From Marisa cornuarietis (lineage: Eukaryota > Mollusca > Gastropoda > Architaenioglossa > Ampullariidae), in contig SMMW01000001.1 in assembly GCA_004794655.1 (NCBI GenBank), positions 8,370,001 to 8,434,000 of the forward strand: a DNA stretch of 64,000 bases. Direction: 5' to 3'. Below the pieces are notes generated by a model. The model did no database searches. It was not told the DNA's origin and saw nothing but the letters and a program-made list of their open reading frames with translations. The position numbers and the translations under genes were made by a program. How positions within the stretch are numbered: the stretch's first letter is position 1; each line of letters starts with the position of its first letter. This document shows positions 48,795 through 58,377 of this stretch, piece after piece.

Positions 48795-49060
48795 TTACTT
48801 TCTTCTGTGTGCAGAAAGGTGGCACAACAAATATAATAATTAATGAAGTTGGACGTAATTTTGCCGCATTAAGCTTGCTAGACTATAACACCTTTGCCGG
48901 GAACATCAAAGAGGTGTTACTGTCAGCAGCTTAGGAAGTGTTAGGCTGGCAAAGGAAGAAAAAGCAGCCTCGGGTCACGAACGACTTCCTAGATCTTTTT
49001 GACCAGAGAAGGGCCTTGAAGGCAGAAAGGAGAAGGCATGTTTCTTTTCATCACCAGTCC
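48795..49060 (+). pseudogene. LINE ORF2 linker remnant (between endonuclease and RT)
   Basis: One plus-strand frame reads VGRNFAALSLLDYNTF, then KEVLLSAA, an in-frame TAG (48932-48934), then EVLGWQRKKKQPRVTNDFLD and LFDQRRALKAERRR. The pattern LGWxRKKKxPWVTNDxLDLCDxRRxLK is typical of the segment between endonuclease and reverse transcriptase domains in many animal LINEs. The Trp and Cys normally present are replaced here by Arg and Phe. Homology fades after about 49030, so only a short piece survives. Confidence 0.55.
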
Positions 49061-49207
49061 TTCTGCCTATGCTGTGGCACATACAGAACTGTTGAATCCC
49101 TTGCTGAGAAAAGTTGTGGACAGCAAGAGCTCATGAATGCAGTAAGAAAGAAGAACCGGTGCTGCATGGCGTCTACAGGTGACATGAGAAGTCGTATGTA
49201 GTAGTAT

Positions 49208-49243
49208 ATGTTGCTGCTTAACGCCGTGTCAGCAACTATAAGG
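49208..49243 (-). repeat. Short dispersed repeat tail, copy 4 (minus)
   Basis: On the minus strand CCTTATAGTTGCTGACACGG followed by CGTTAAGCAGCAACATATA aligns with CCTTAGTTGCTGGCACGGCG of copy 2. The match is weaker than between copies 1 and 2. Confidence 0.4.
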
Positions 49244-49266
49244 ACAGATCTTGGCGAGAACTTTAA

Positions 49267-49704
49267 GTAACACCAGCCAAGGCAACAAGAAAAACTTTTG
49301 CAAATGGCATTGTGGGAGAAGCTGTTGGAAAACCAGTGCAACCAGACGTTAAAAAACCGATACAACAAGGAAAAATGACAGCACATGGCAGGCCTTCTCT
49401 GAGTCCAAAAGTATCAAGGCTGATTTAGATAAAAACGCACATACATAACATTAAAGATGAAAGTTGGTCTCAAAGTTTAGAGTTCATCGCAAGCCCAAGT
49501 AGTGTACGTAGCTACTCATGTTGGGAAAAAGGTGATTTCCATCAGCATAGATGCAATCTGCAATGCATGTATTACAATGATCAGGTTGTAAACATGTTAT
49601 TGCCAAATTATGCACTTGTCCAATTTCTTGAGAGAATATCAGAAATAATGAATAGCTCTGGTGCTCATGCAAAAAGGTGTTGCAGAAGTAGAGTCATGCT
49701 TTAA
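49267..49704 (+). pseudogene. Unidentified decayed coding-like frame, one internal stop
   Basis: One frame runs 145 codons from GTA at 49267 to TAA at 49702, broken only by TAG at 49426-49428. The first part contains ANGIVGEAVGKPVQPDVKKP and GKMTAHGRPSLSPKVSRL. The second contains DESWSQSLEFIASPSSVRSY, CWEKGDFHQHRCNLQCMYY and LPNYALVQFLERISEIMNSS. Composition looks protein-like, not low-complexity. The same frame continues with several more stops and open pieces to about 49890. I do not recognise the protein. It may be a decayed transposon gene or a host pseudogene. It follows a LINE remnant, but the peptides do not resemble reverse transcriptase. Confidence 0.35.
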
Positions 49705-50217
49705 ATTCTGGCAGACTTTGACATTCTGCCAATTACCAATGACCGCGTAATATGACATGGTGTTTAGTTGCTACAGCCGTTGGTGAAAGTTTTGAGAGAG
49801 TTTGTAAATGTGATAGGTGACTGTGCATGTTTTCTGCCTTTTATGAGAAGCATTCATCAAAAGATCATTCAACATACTTTGATGTCAATGTGAAGTGCTG
49901 TGCAAAAGAGGTCAACAATCTGAATCCATTGATACCAAAACCATTTTTGTCCATTTATTATAACTAGAGTTAACATCATTTTAAATTCTTTTTTATTTTG
50001 AGTGTTTGGGTAGATAAATGTTATGGTTCATTTGCTTGAAATCCCAAATTTGAAGTGACATTACTAATATTTCTCAGTACCTGGGCGTCCTAGAAAAAAA
50101 TTAGAGCAGTTTATTATGTTAGGTAGTACTGCCAGATGATGATTTCTATGTGTTTAGTACTTAATTGGTGGTGAACTGACCCTTCAAAATCATCACTGTA
50201 TTCAGTTTTAGTTACAA

Positions 50218-50270
50218 TACAATACAACTTTATTTATCCCCAAGGGGCAATTCCAGGAATAAAATGACCC
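50218..50270 (+). mobile_element. Possible LINE tail (ACAATACAACTTTATTTATC)
   Basis: ACAATACAACTTTATTTATC followed by CCCAAGGGGCAATTCC resembles a sequence often seen at ends of invertebrate LINEs, in inverse or direct orientation. The flanks show no coding remnant. Confidence 0.3.
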
Positions 50271-50339
50271 AGAAATGAAGATATTTTAAAAATTCATAAC
50301 AGAAATTATTTGACCTATAGAAAGAAAGCTTGGCATTGA

Positions 50340-50545
50340 AGTTAGTATGTGCTTGGGAGACGCAGTCTCTAAGGCTCATGGGAAAGAACTCCGTTTATTT
50401 ATATTAAATTCCGGAGGTTCTTTCCCTTGATACGCACGCCGCTTCTGGGGGTGGGGGAACTAATTAAGCATGCTGCCTCTCTCTCTCTCTCCGCATCTAT
50501 GACTCTGTTTCTAAGTCATTTCTGTGTCTGTGTCTTTTTTTCTCT
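50340..50545 (+). repeat. Diverged dispersed repeat, copy A
   Basis: It shares CATGGGAAAGAACTCCGTTT and subsequent features (TTAAATT, GAGGTT.TTTCCCTT, GCTTCTCTC...CTATG) with 51305-51530. The pair looks like two copies of the same LINE 3' UTR. Confidence 0.55.
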
Positions 50546-51304
50546 AAGCTGCTTTCTTTTTCGAGAAACGATTTAGCATTAACATTTTTTTTAATTTATA
50601 CTTCATAGAGAAATTGAATTTCCTGTGGTACACAATGGCAGGCGTTATGTTTATTCAGAAAAGATAACGCTACTCTTGTTTAAGGAACACTAAAAGGAAG
50701 GAAGGAAGGGAGGGATAAAGAAAAAAGTAGTAAAGAAACAAAACCAAAAAAAAAATAACAGAAGAAGGAAAGAAAGAAGTAGGATGGAGAAATGAAAGGT
50801 CCAATGACAGGGCCTCACGATGAAAGACAGAATATTTGATCAGAACAGAACACTTCATGATAATGATGGTGAAAGAGAGAAGAGAGAAATCCAAATGAAG
50901 CTGGCAAAAAAATAATCCTTGAAGAAATCTCCATTATTGCGATACAGTCAGAACTGATGTAGATAAAACTATTACACATATGACATATGAAGACTGTATG
51001 TAAAAATACAGTTCTACTGCAAAAGGTAATCCATTAAGTAAATCCTTCACAGAAATCAGCACAGACACTAATCACAACTTAATTAAAAGGAGATACAAAG
51101 AGGACATCCAGTCAGGCGTGCGACCTTGATCTCAAAAGCAGAGGATGAAAGAAAGAAACGCAAAGATGACACTAAGAAGAGAGAGAGAAAGAACTAAAAC
51201 AGAAGAAGAACTGATAGAAAAAGTAAATGAATGACGGTAAATGACAGAAAATGTGGAGGAAGGAAGAAAGAAGAAAGCAAACAGGCAGGAGAGCTTTTAT
51301 GGTG

Positions 51305-51700
51305 ATCAAATTGGGAAATGCGTGCCTTGGGATTCATGGGAAAGAACTCCGTTTGCCTTACTTAAATTAGACTTTAGAGGTTTTCTCCCTTTGCCTGAAA
51401 AAAAACCCCCACCATCGGTCGTTCCCCCCGACCGCCCAAAAAATATACTCGCTGCTTCTCTCCCTTTCTATGGCTCTTGGTTTCTGTCTTTCGTGGGCAC
51501 GCGTGAGCGTTGGGAAAACCTGTAATAACCACAAATTTTAATAAAACATGATCGATATGTCTTGTGTTTATTCTTCCGTCCCTCGTGTTCTATCCATTTA
51601 GTCCGTGTCTCTTTCCCGTTTAAGCGCTATGAGCATGTTCTCTATGAGTGTGAATATGCGCCATAAAAATCTTCATTTATTATTATTATTATTTATAATT
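51305..51700 (+). mobile_element. LINE 3' UTR with GCGC...(ATT)n tail, copy B
   Basis: It begins with GGGATTCATGGGAAAGAACT, shared with copy A at 50340. It ends AAGCGCTATGAGCATGTTCT, then TATGCGCCATAAAAATCTTC and ATTTATTATTATTATTATTT (51622-51692). That is a typical 5'-truncated LINE insertion ending in an ATT-repeat tail. Confidence 0.6.
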
Positions 51701-52778
51701 CAGACAGGCTGGAGGACAGACGAACGGACGGACGGAAGGATGGAGAGCCTGAGAAATACATTTCTGCTCTCTCTACACAACGCCATGCGTTATTATTCTT
51801 GGTAAACCATAAGAACTATTCTTGATATGTGCTGTATGAAGAGAGTTGCAGTTCTTTCCGATCTAATGAAGCTGCCAAGACATGCCTATAGTCTATAGTA
51901 ACTGAGAGAGTCAGTAAAATTCTCAGCAGATCTGTTACAGTATCTACTAATTTATATTGGACAATAAAGATTAAAACGTCTTTTTGGGATTCATTTTAGG
52001 CTTGCCACTTATACCAGTTCAAGAAATCGTTCTCTCTGAAAACACTGAATACAAGGAAACAGGAAGGGAAGGAAATATCTGGAAAAGGCGAGAGAGAAAG
52101 ACAACAGTTCCCAGCTGTGGTGATAACAACAGTTGTCAATACAGCTGTATTTAAAACGGCATTCATGTGAAAGGTAAAAGTTCGTCCCCTTAGAAAAATC
52201 CACTTTTGGAACGTGGGGTGAGGTAGAGACTACACTTTTCTAGGGGCCAGCTTTATGAGGACCCATCTCCTCTCCTTCTCACTGATTTCCTCAACCCTTC
52301 TACTGAGTCAGGTACCGGACAACCGAGTCGACCAGGGGGAAGTTTGCTGTTGTACATGGCTATCGAAGAGGCACATCTCTTGTCTAGGCTATAAGCTCCA
52401 GAGCAGTTATGTCCACAGTGTCCTAACATCAGTCGTCAGTCGCTTAAAAAAAAAAAAGACGCCGACCATCTCTGCGCCTCTTCAGTGCATGTGTCCTTAG
52501 CAACTGCCCAGTTCTTCTAATGCTAGAGCCTGACTCACTGACTGACTGAGAGCCGGCCCTGCTTTTATACTACTCAGTGATCTTTATCTTTGATAAAAGA
52601 ACAAAAGAGAAAATGTTAGCAATTCTTTGATACACTCGAAGCAAGGTCACACTAAGCCGTCACGGTTGTTAATGTAGAGTTACTTTTCGTTGACTACAGT
52701 TCCAGCTTCGGAGAACAGAATATACTTGTATATACTAGAATAAGCACCGTGTATGGATTTCAAACGCTTTAGATAATA

Positions 52779-53757
52779 TAGTAAAATCTCCCTATTAAAA
52801 CTCGCTAAAACCCAAATTGATATTTTTGAACGGGATCTCTGCAAAAAGTCAAATAAAACACAGTCACAACATTTTTTTTCTAAATACCTGACCTGCAAAA
52901 AGGTCGTTAATGAAGCACAGCTGCTGTGCTCTGGAAAAAGAGACAACAATGAACGGGGACCGGTCATAGTGACCAAAAGCCATATCGCCCCGGCAATATC
53001 AACCTCCCTCCGGAGCCAATTCTACGACCCCGTCATGACCACACCGTTCAACGTAAGACCACATCGTCCCAACACTGAGTCAAAAATCGAATGGACCCAG
53101 GCCAAGGCTAAATAAAACACCGACCATATTAACCGAACGTATACATTTAATAAAATCATTCGAACTAAAGAATAATGACGGCAAAAGCTTTTCTTGAAAA
53201 AAATGATTTAAAAGAAAATAATGTTGTGCGTAATTGTGAAATTTGTTGAAATTTGTGCATTGCCAAGCGGACATTTTCGTTTAGTAAGATTGTGGTTGAG
53301 CTTATTCGAACAATGCATGGCTCTGTTGGTAATATATGATGCTAATAGCTTCTCCTGTCGTCGGAGCCTGGTTCGATTTGACATTCGATGTTGGGTCGAT
53401 ATGGTCATTAGGGTGGTAAAGCTGATTGACAATATGGTTTGTGTCGCGATGACCTGTGACACAATAAACAAGCAGTCCTCTCTAACATGTACTTGATTTA
53501 TTTATTTTATTTCTGCTGAAAATCGTAATATAGGGTAAACGGTCGGCTAGAACCAGTCTAAATTCAAATCTATTTCATTTCAACACTATACTTCTGCAAA
53601 GAAAAAAGTTGTAATAGAGCAAAAACTGTCGGTCGTATGTCGGGTTGGGGAGGTAGTCGTAATAGAGATGACGTTTATATAGGAAAATATGTCCGTGAAA
53701 AATATCTGGGTCGTAAATAAGAGGGGGTCGAAATGTCTTTATAAGGAGGTTTTCCTA
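52779..53757. mobile_element. TIR-bounded DNA element (pogo/Tc1-like ends)
   Basis: The left end reads TAGTAAAATCTCCCTATTAA. The complement of the right end reads TAGGAAAACCTCCTTATAAA, giving about 19 of 24 matching bases. The inverted similarity continues inward (ACCCAAATTGATATTTTTGA against ACCCAGATATTTTTCACGG). Both ends can be read as flanked by TA, the target of Tc1/mariner-type elements. The form GGTCGTAATAnnGAGG...GGAGGTTTT on the right side resembles the ends of pogo/Tigger-like elements in invertebrates. At 979 bp with no transposase frame, it is non-autonomous and old. Confidence 0.5.
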
Positions 53758-53879
53758 AAGCCCAGATGGGATTTTCTCTTCCTTTTCCCCATCTTTGATA
53801 TTAACGTGTATCCATACGGGAAAATTTTTAGAGCAGCGCGAAAAGAAAATTTTTGATTGATTTTGTCATTCCCCGACTT

Positions 53880-54005
53880 ACAACAACAACAAAACAACAA
53901 CAACAACAATAATAATAATAATAAGAAGAAGAAGAAGAAGAAGAAGACATTTCTATAGCGCATTTTCTTGCCGGGAGCAACTTTTGTTGCGAAATATGTG
54001 CGAAA
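53880..54005 (-). mobile_element. LINE 3' tail remnant with AAC/AAT/AAG triplet tail
   Basis: On the minus strand the sequence reads ATTTCGCAACAAAAGTTGCT, then CCCGGCAAGAAAATGCGCTA and TAGAAATG, followed by (CTT)n, (ATT)n and (GTT)n. It is another GCGCTATAnAAAT tail, here with a compound triplet-repeat tail (53889-53947). Confidence 0.55.
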
Positions 54006-54227
54006 GCGATAAATCATTTCTTTGTTTCTATAACGTTTACTACAGACATACAGATGATATCAAGGACAAGAAAGAAATATTGAATGACCAAATAAATATA
54101 TATAAGAAAAGAATGAAGAATATTCAGTCCTATGACACTTCTGCATTGTGAATAATAAAGTTAGGGACAAAGTGTCATCGATAAAAATTGTAGATTACTA
54201 GTGATGTCATACTCTTGTTAGTCCAAC

Positions 54228-54521
54228 TGTCCTCAACATCAGGTGGCCCGAGAAGATCTTCAATGCAGACCTGTGGAAGAAAACCAACCAGAAACCTATC
54301 AGCCAAGACATCAAGAAGCGCAAGCGGATTGGTCACACCCTGTGAAAGCCGGCTGACAACGTAACAAGACAAGCCCTGGACTGGAACCCACAGGGGAAGC
54401 GCAGGGTTGTGAGATCCAGACAGACATGGAGTCGAGGATGACATGGACCCACCTGAAGATGGACGCCCAGAGCCGGATCTGCTGGCGTGGTGTCCGTTGC
54501 GGCCCTATGCTCCACCGGGGG
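54228..54521 (+). pseudogene. RTE-like LINE 3' fragment (second copy, inverted)
   Basis: In the plus direction the frames give [51 protein letters not shown] and a final CWRGV-like end. They match the C-terminal part of the minus-strand element at 55255-58366 ([20 protein letters not shown] and so on). The copy covers only the 3' end, has stops (TGA after GHTL) and shifts, and differs at many sites. It is an independent, older insertion of the same family, in opposite orientation about 0.7 kb away. Confidence 0.8.
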
Positions 54522-55238
54522 CAAACAAAATTGTGAACGATTCTACTATGTCGTTGAGATAGTGTGCTAGTGCAGTTAGCAGAGATGGACACTTTATATT
54601 TAAAGTGGATCTAGACAGAGGAGGGAAGGTGAGAGCAAGAGAGAAGGACCCGGACAATTCTTTATCGAGTTGATAGGATAAGTAAACAATGTTTAACAAA
54701 CAGTCTTCGCCACAATATCCAATGTCCAACTATATAAGCATAAAACGGAAAGAAATTGCGATAAAGATGTAACCTTCATTTGTTGGTATAAATAAACGGT
54801 CCAAGCTTGTACAATGACACCCATCACAAAAAAGCCCGTGAAAAGTTATACTATGCCTGAAAAGGATATGCATGTTTGTAGATATAAATGATTTCAAATA
54901 TATTTATTACTTGAAGTTGTATATGTTATATATCTGTTGTAAAACTTTATATTGTTTGCAGCTTTGCATTATTTATGTAAAAAAAATGCCTGGAATTACA
55001 AAAACTGTCTGAAAATAATGAAAGGTTTGAAATGTTAAAAGAAAAAATACAAGACGTAGTAATTATGATGTACTTAAACATTTTCAATAATGCACATTAA
55101 ATTATGGCGAAGTCGCAAAATTGAGTGATTTTTGTTATATAAGTTTCATTTGTTGATGTGGTTGGGTGAGTGGGTGTGTGGGGTGGATAACCTGTTTTGG
55201 TCATTGCTGTTAACTTCTTGTTGAAATTATTTCTTCTC

Positions 55239-55254
55239 GTTTTGTTCAATGTTT
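55239..55254 (+). repeat. Target-site duplication, left copy
   Basis: GTTTTGTTCAATGTTT, 16 bases, is identical to 58367-58382. The bases on either side differ (C/C here, A/A at the other copy), so the duplication is exactly 16 bp. It borders the 3' end of the minus-strand RTE-like element. Confidence 0.9.
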
Positions 55255-55426
55255 CTTTCTTCTTATTCCTGTACGCTCCCAGTGCATAGGGCGCAACCAC
55301 ACCCCGCCAACGGACCCGGTTCTGGGCACTCTTTTCTAGTTGGGACCATGTCATGCCAGCTGTCTCTGCCTCTCTGTGGACTGATCTCCTCCACGTCTCT
55401 CTGGGTCTCCCAACCATGCGCCTCCC
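55255..55426 (-). pseudogene. RTE-like LINE: C-terminal tail after the nonsense codon
   Basis: The same frame continues past the TAG with GRRMVGRPRETWRRSVHREA, GMTWSQLEKSAQNRVRWRGV and VAPYALGAYRNKKK. It is a conserved C-terminal tail of this LINE type. The frame runs into the flanking DNA, so the natural stop was lost or shifted. Confidence 0.8.
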
Positions 55427-56113
55427 CTATGGGTTCCAGCCCAGAGCTTGTCTTGTTAAGTTGTCGGCTGGCTTTCGTAAGGTGTGACCAATCCAGCCCC
55501 ACTTCCGCTTCCTGATGTCGTGGCTGGCAGGTTTTCGATTGGTTCTCTCCCACAGGTCTGTATTGGAGATCTTCTCGGGCCATCTGATGTTGAGGATGTG
55601 GCGCAGACATCTGTTGACAAATGTCTGTATCTTGTTAATAATGGCATTTGTCACCCGCCATGTCTCGGGTCCATATAGAAGTATTGCCTTTACATTTGTG
55701 TTAAAGATGCGGATCTTGGTGTGTAAAGATAGAGCTTTGGAGTTCCAGATAGGTCGTAGGGTGTGGAATGCAAGCCTGGCTTTGTTTGTTCGGCTTCTTA
55801 CATCCTCATCTGAGCCTCCATCTTTGCTGACTATGCTGCCAAGGTAGTTGAAACGGTCAGAATCTGTAATGCATTCCCCATGCAGTTGTAGTGGGGCTTC
55901 TTGCTTGTTGTTGACCCGCATTACTTCCGTCTTCTTGATGTTGATGGTCAGGCCCGTCATCGCTGCTTCTTCTGAGAGCCGAGTGAGCTTTGTTTGTGCG
56001 TGTTGTTGTTTGTGGGACAGCAGGCTGATGTCGTCTGCAAAGTCGAGGTCTTCAAGTTGCCTGGCGAAGGTCCACTGAATGCCCGTGTTATTGTTAGAGG
56101 TTGTTCTTCTCAT
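55427..56113 (-). pseudogene. RTE-like LINE: RT palm/thumb and C-terminal region
   Basis: A 228-codon uninterrupted frame contains [20 protein letters not shown] with the FADD catalytic pair, [72 protein letters not shown] and [20 protein letters not shown]. It ends at WNP with a TAG (55427-55429). The other copy at 54228-54521 has CAG at that position, so this is a nonsense mutation and not the natural end. Confidence 0.86.
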
Positions 56114-56905
56114 GATCCAGTCTTTGATCCATACAACCTTGCCTCACTCCAGTCCTCACTGCGAAGGGGTCAGTCAGCTTTCCGTTGTGGATCACCTGGC
56201 ATTGATGATGGATGATGGCAATGAACTTTGGTGGAAATCCGTAGTGCTGCATCAGTTTCCAGATGGTTTCCCTGTCTACGGAGTCAAAGGCTTTCTCAAA
56301 ATCCTTAAAGGTTATGTATAGTGGTGCCTGCCATTCAATGGACTGTTCAATAATATTTCGTAGTGTAGCGATTTGGTCTATGCATGATTTTCCCTGCCGA
56401 AAGCCTGCCTTTTCTTGCCTCAGTCTCTTGTCTAGGGCATTTTTAGTCTCTCCAGGATGATTCTGGTCAGCACCTTGCTAGGAGTGGACAACAGCATAAT
56501 CCCACGCCAATTGCTGCATTGTGTAAGGTCGCCTTTTTGGGTAGCTTTACTAGGTAGCCAAGCTTCCAGTCTGCTGGAACTTGTTCCTGTTCCCAAATTT
56601 TCGTCAGCAGTGGGTGTAACATCTCTGCTGCGGCTGTTGGATCTGCCTTTAGTGCTTCTGCAGGAATGCCATCTGGGCCTGCCGCCTTGCCAGACTTCAA
56701 GGACTTGATGGCTTTGATGATTTCTGCCTTGGTTGGTGGGCTGGTGTTTACTTGAAGCTGTTCGGTGGCTGGGGGAATGTCCAAGGTGGTTGTTGGTGAT
56801 GGTCGGTTAAGTATTTCATCAAAATGTTCCACCCAGCGTGATCTTTGTTCTGCATCTCCGGTGATGGCGCTGCCATTCTTATCCTTTATTGGTCTGCACG
56901 CATTG
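56113..56905 (-). pseudogene. RTE-like LINE: RT fingers and palm (three breaks)
   Basis: Segments in order are WVEHFDEILNRPSP, KSLKSGKAAGPDGIPAEALK and WKLGYLVKLPKK. A frame change follows at an A-run near 56536, then WRGIMLLSTPSKVLTRIILE, a second change near 56440 at another A-run (CTAAAAATG), then GFRQGKSCIDQIATLRNII, ITFKDFEKAFDSVD and [18 protein letters not shown]. The motif A aspartate (F-K-D-F) is present. Just after VRQGC, near 56125-56135, the expected LSPxLF-type segment is missing and the sequence resumes at [11 protein letters not shown], so 30 or more bases appear deleted. Confidence 0.82.
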
Positions 56906-57440
56906 GAGTATTTTTCTTCCTGCCAGAGTTCTTGTTATTTCGTATAGTCTCTTTGTGTTATTTTGCCCAGCTGCTTGTTCTGCCTCTTCTGCCATCTTGT
57001 GTGTGAACTGTCTCTTGTCATCTCTTGCGCTCTTTTTTACTTCTCTATTTATCTCCCAGTATTTTGCTCTGAGTTCTTCTTTTTCCTGCTGGTCTTGACA
57101 TTGGTTGATCTTCTGCTTCAGCTCTTTCCTTTCCTCTATTTTTTGCCAGGTCTTTATATTCAGCCATTCCTTATGATGTTTTCCTTTCTTCCCCAGAACG
57201 TGTGTGCAGGAAGTTTTCCAGGTCTCTTTTATTCTTGTCCAGTAGTTGATTACTGTTTCTTCCAAGAGTCCTTCCAGTGCCGCAAACCTGTTTTTTACTT
57301 CGCAGTTGAACTCTTCTTGTTTTTTCCGATCTCTGAGGAACTGCACGTTGAATTTGTGGTGCGGTCTGTCTGATGATTCATGGAAGGACCTCAGCTTTAT
57401 CTTCATGATTGCCACAAGTAGATGGTGGTCTGTCGCTTTA
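56905..57440 (-). pseudogene. RTE-like LINE: linker between endonuclease and RT
   Basis: This is a charged, helical region of about 175 residues (KKQEEFNCEVKNRFAALEGL; WTRIKETWKTSC; KKGKHHKEWLNIKTWQKIEE; EINREVKKSARDDKRQFTHK; YEITRTLAGRK). It matches the linker usually found between endonuclease and reverse transcriptase in RTE elements. The frame breaks again near 56905-56930, between RTLAGRK and IKDKNGSAITGDAEQR, which continues in another phase. Confidence 0.82.
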
Positions 57441-58377
57441 CTCTGACATCCAGCAGACTCCTTCTAAACTGTCGATCGATGATGATGTGATCGATCTGGT
57501 TTTCTGTATTTCCATCTGGTGAAGTCCAGGTGGTCTTGTGAATGGTTTTGTGAGGAAAGACTGTGCCTCCGATTACAAGGTCGTTGAACAAGCAGAAGTC
57601 TGTGAACAGCTCACCATTCTCATTGCAGTTGCCCGCACCGTGCTTTCCCATTATGTGTTCTTTGTCCGTGTTGTCATCTCCAACTTTGGCATTTATGTCG
57701 CCCATGATGATCTTCAGGTCTCGTCTTGGAGTACGATCAACCAGGGCTTGTAGGAAGTGGTAAAAGTCCTCCTTCTCCTCTTCTTTTGCTGCGTTGGTAG
57801 GTGCATAGCACTGGATGATGGTGATCTTTCTTCCTTTGGAGTTGAGCCGAGCTGACATGAGTCGTGGGGAAACTGGTTCCCATGTTATTAGTGCCCTTGC
57901 AGCCTCTTGTGTCATCAGTACTGCTACTCCTTGTGAGTGGTCATCGTCAGGATCTTCAGAGTAGATGATAGTCTCCCCTGACGAGAGTTTGGTCTGACCG
58001 CTACCATTCCATCTGGTCTCGCATAGGCCAAGGAGCTTGATGCCATAGTTCTTCATCTCCTGTGCTACCTGAGCTGATTTCCCTCTCTCGTATAGGGTTC
58101 TGATGTTCCAGGTCCCTATCCTGGATTTTGCCTTGGCCGTGAGAAGATAGGTCGGCGAGCTGACTTCCCGAAGGCTTTCGCCAGCACGCGTCATAGGCCC
58201 CTCCAAAGAGGGATCTTCCCGTTCAGCCTCTCGTTGTGGTAATGTTTTAGTTGCGGTTTCTGTAGCAAGGGTTGTTTTACAGGATGGGGTTGCTAACCCC
58301 ACGCCCAACCCTTCTCCTTCATCCGGGCTTGGGACCGGCAGGTTACCCGGGGGGTTTCCAGGCGGAGTTTTGTTCAA
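57433..58377 (-). pseudogene. RTE-like LINE: AP-endonuclease domain (intact part)
   Basis: About 315 residues are uninterrupted. The endonuclease nicks target DNA to prime reverse transcription. All usual catalytic and metal-binding motifs are present, numbering from a non-ATG start near 58377: TWN (N91), ETRW (E120), QCYAPTN (Y191), GDINAKVG (D227, N229), TWTSPDG (284-288) and QIDHIII (D296, H297). The first 80 residues are Pro/Gly/Ser-rich and of unknown role. The frame is lost near 57437 (after DVRVK), where the next segment (ATDHHLLVAIMKIKL) continues one frame over, consistent with a lost base. No clear ATG initiates the frame at its 5' end. Confidence 0.88.

Larger units (their letters stand above)
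55255..58366 (-). mobile_element. Full-length RTE-like LINE with target-site duplication
   Basis: This 3.1-kb non-LTR retrotransposon on the minus strand has one long coding region: an N-terminal AP-endonuclease, a linker, a reverse transcriptase and a C-terminal tail. Its size, endonuclease style (IGTWNIRTLYERGK, ETRWNGSG) and lack of a separate ORF1 fit the RTE superfamily. The 3' end is short and A/G-rich (AATAAGAAGAAAG). Both edges are defined by an identical 16-bp direct repeat, so the 5' end is probably complete. The coding region is interrupted by at least three single-base frame changes, one deletion and one nonsense codon. Either the copy is dead, or some indels are assembly errors in homopolymers. 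Confidence 0.9.

Noticed and set aside
55249..57446. Numerous plus-strand open frames of 60-136 codons
   Set aside because: They are antisense shadows of the minus-strand RTE-like LINE, whose reverse-transcriptase motifs are unmistakable.
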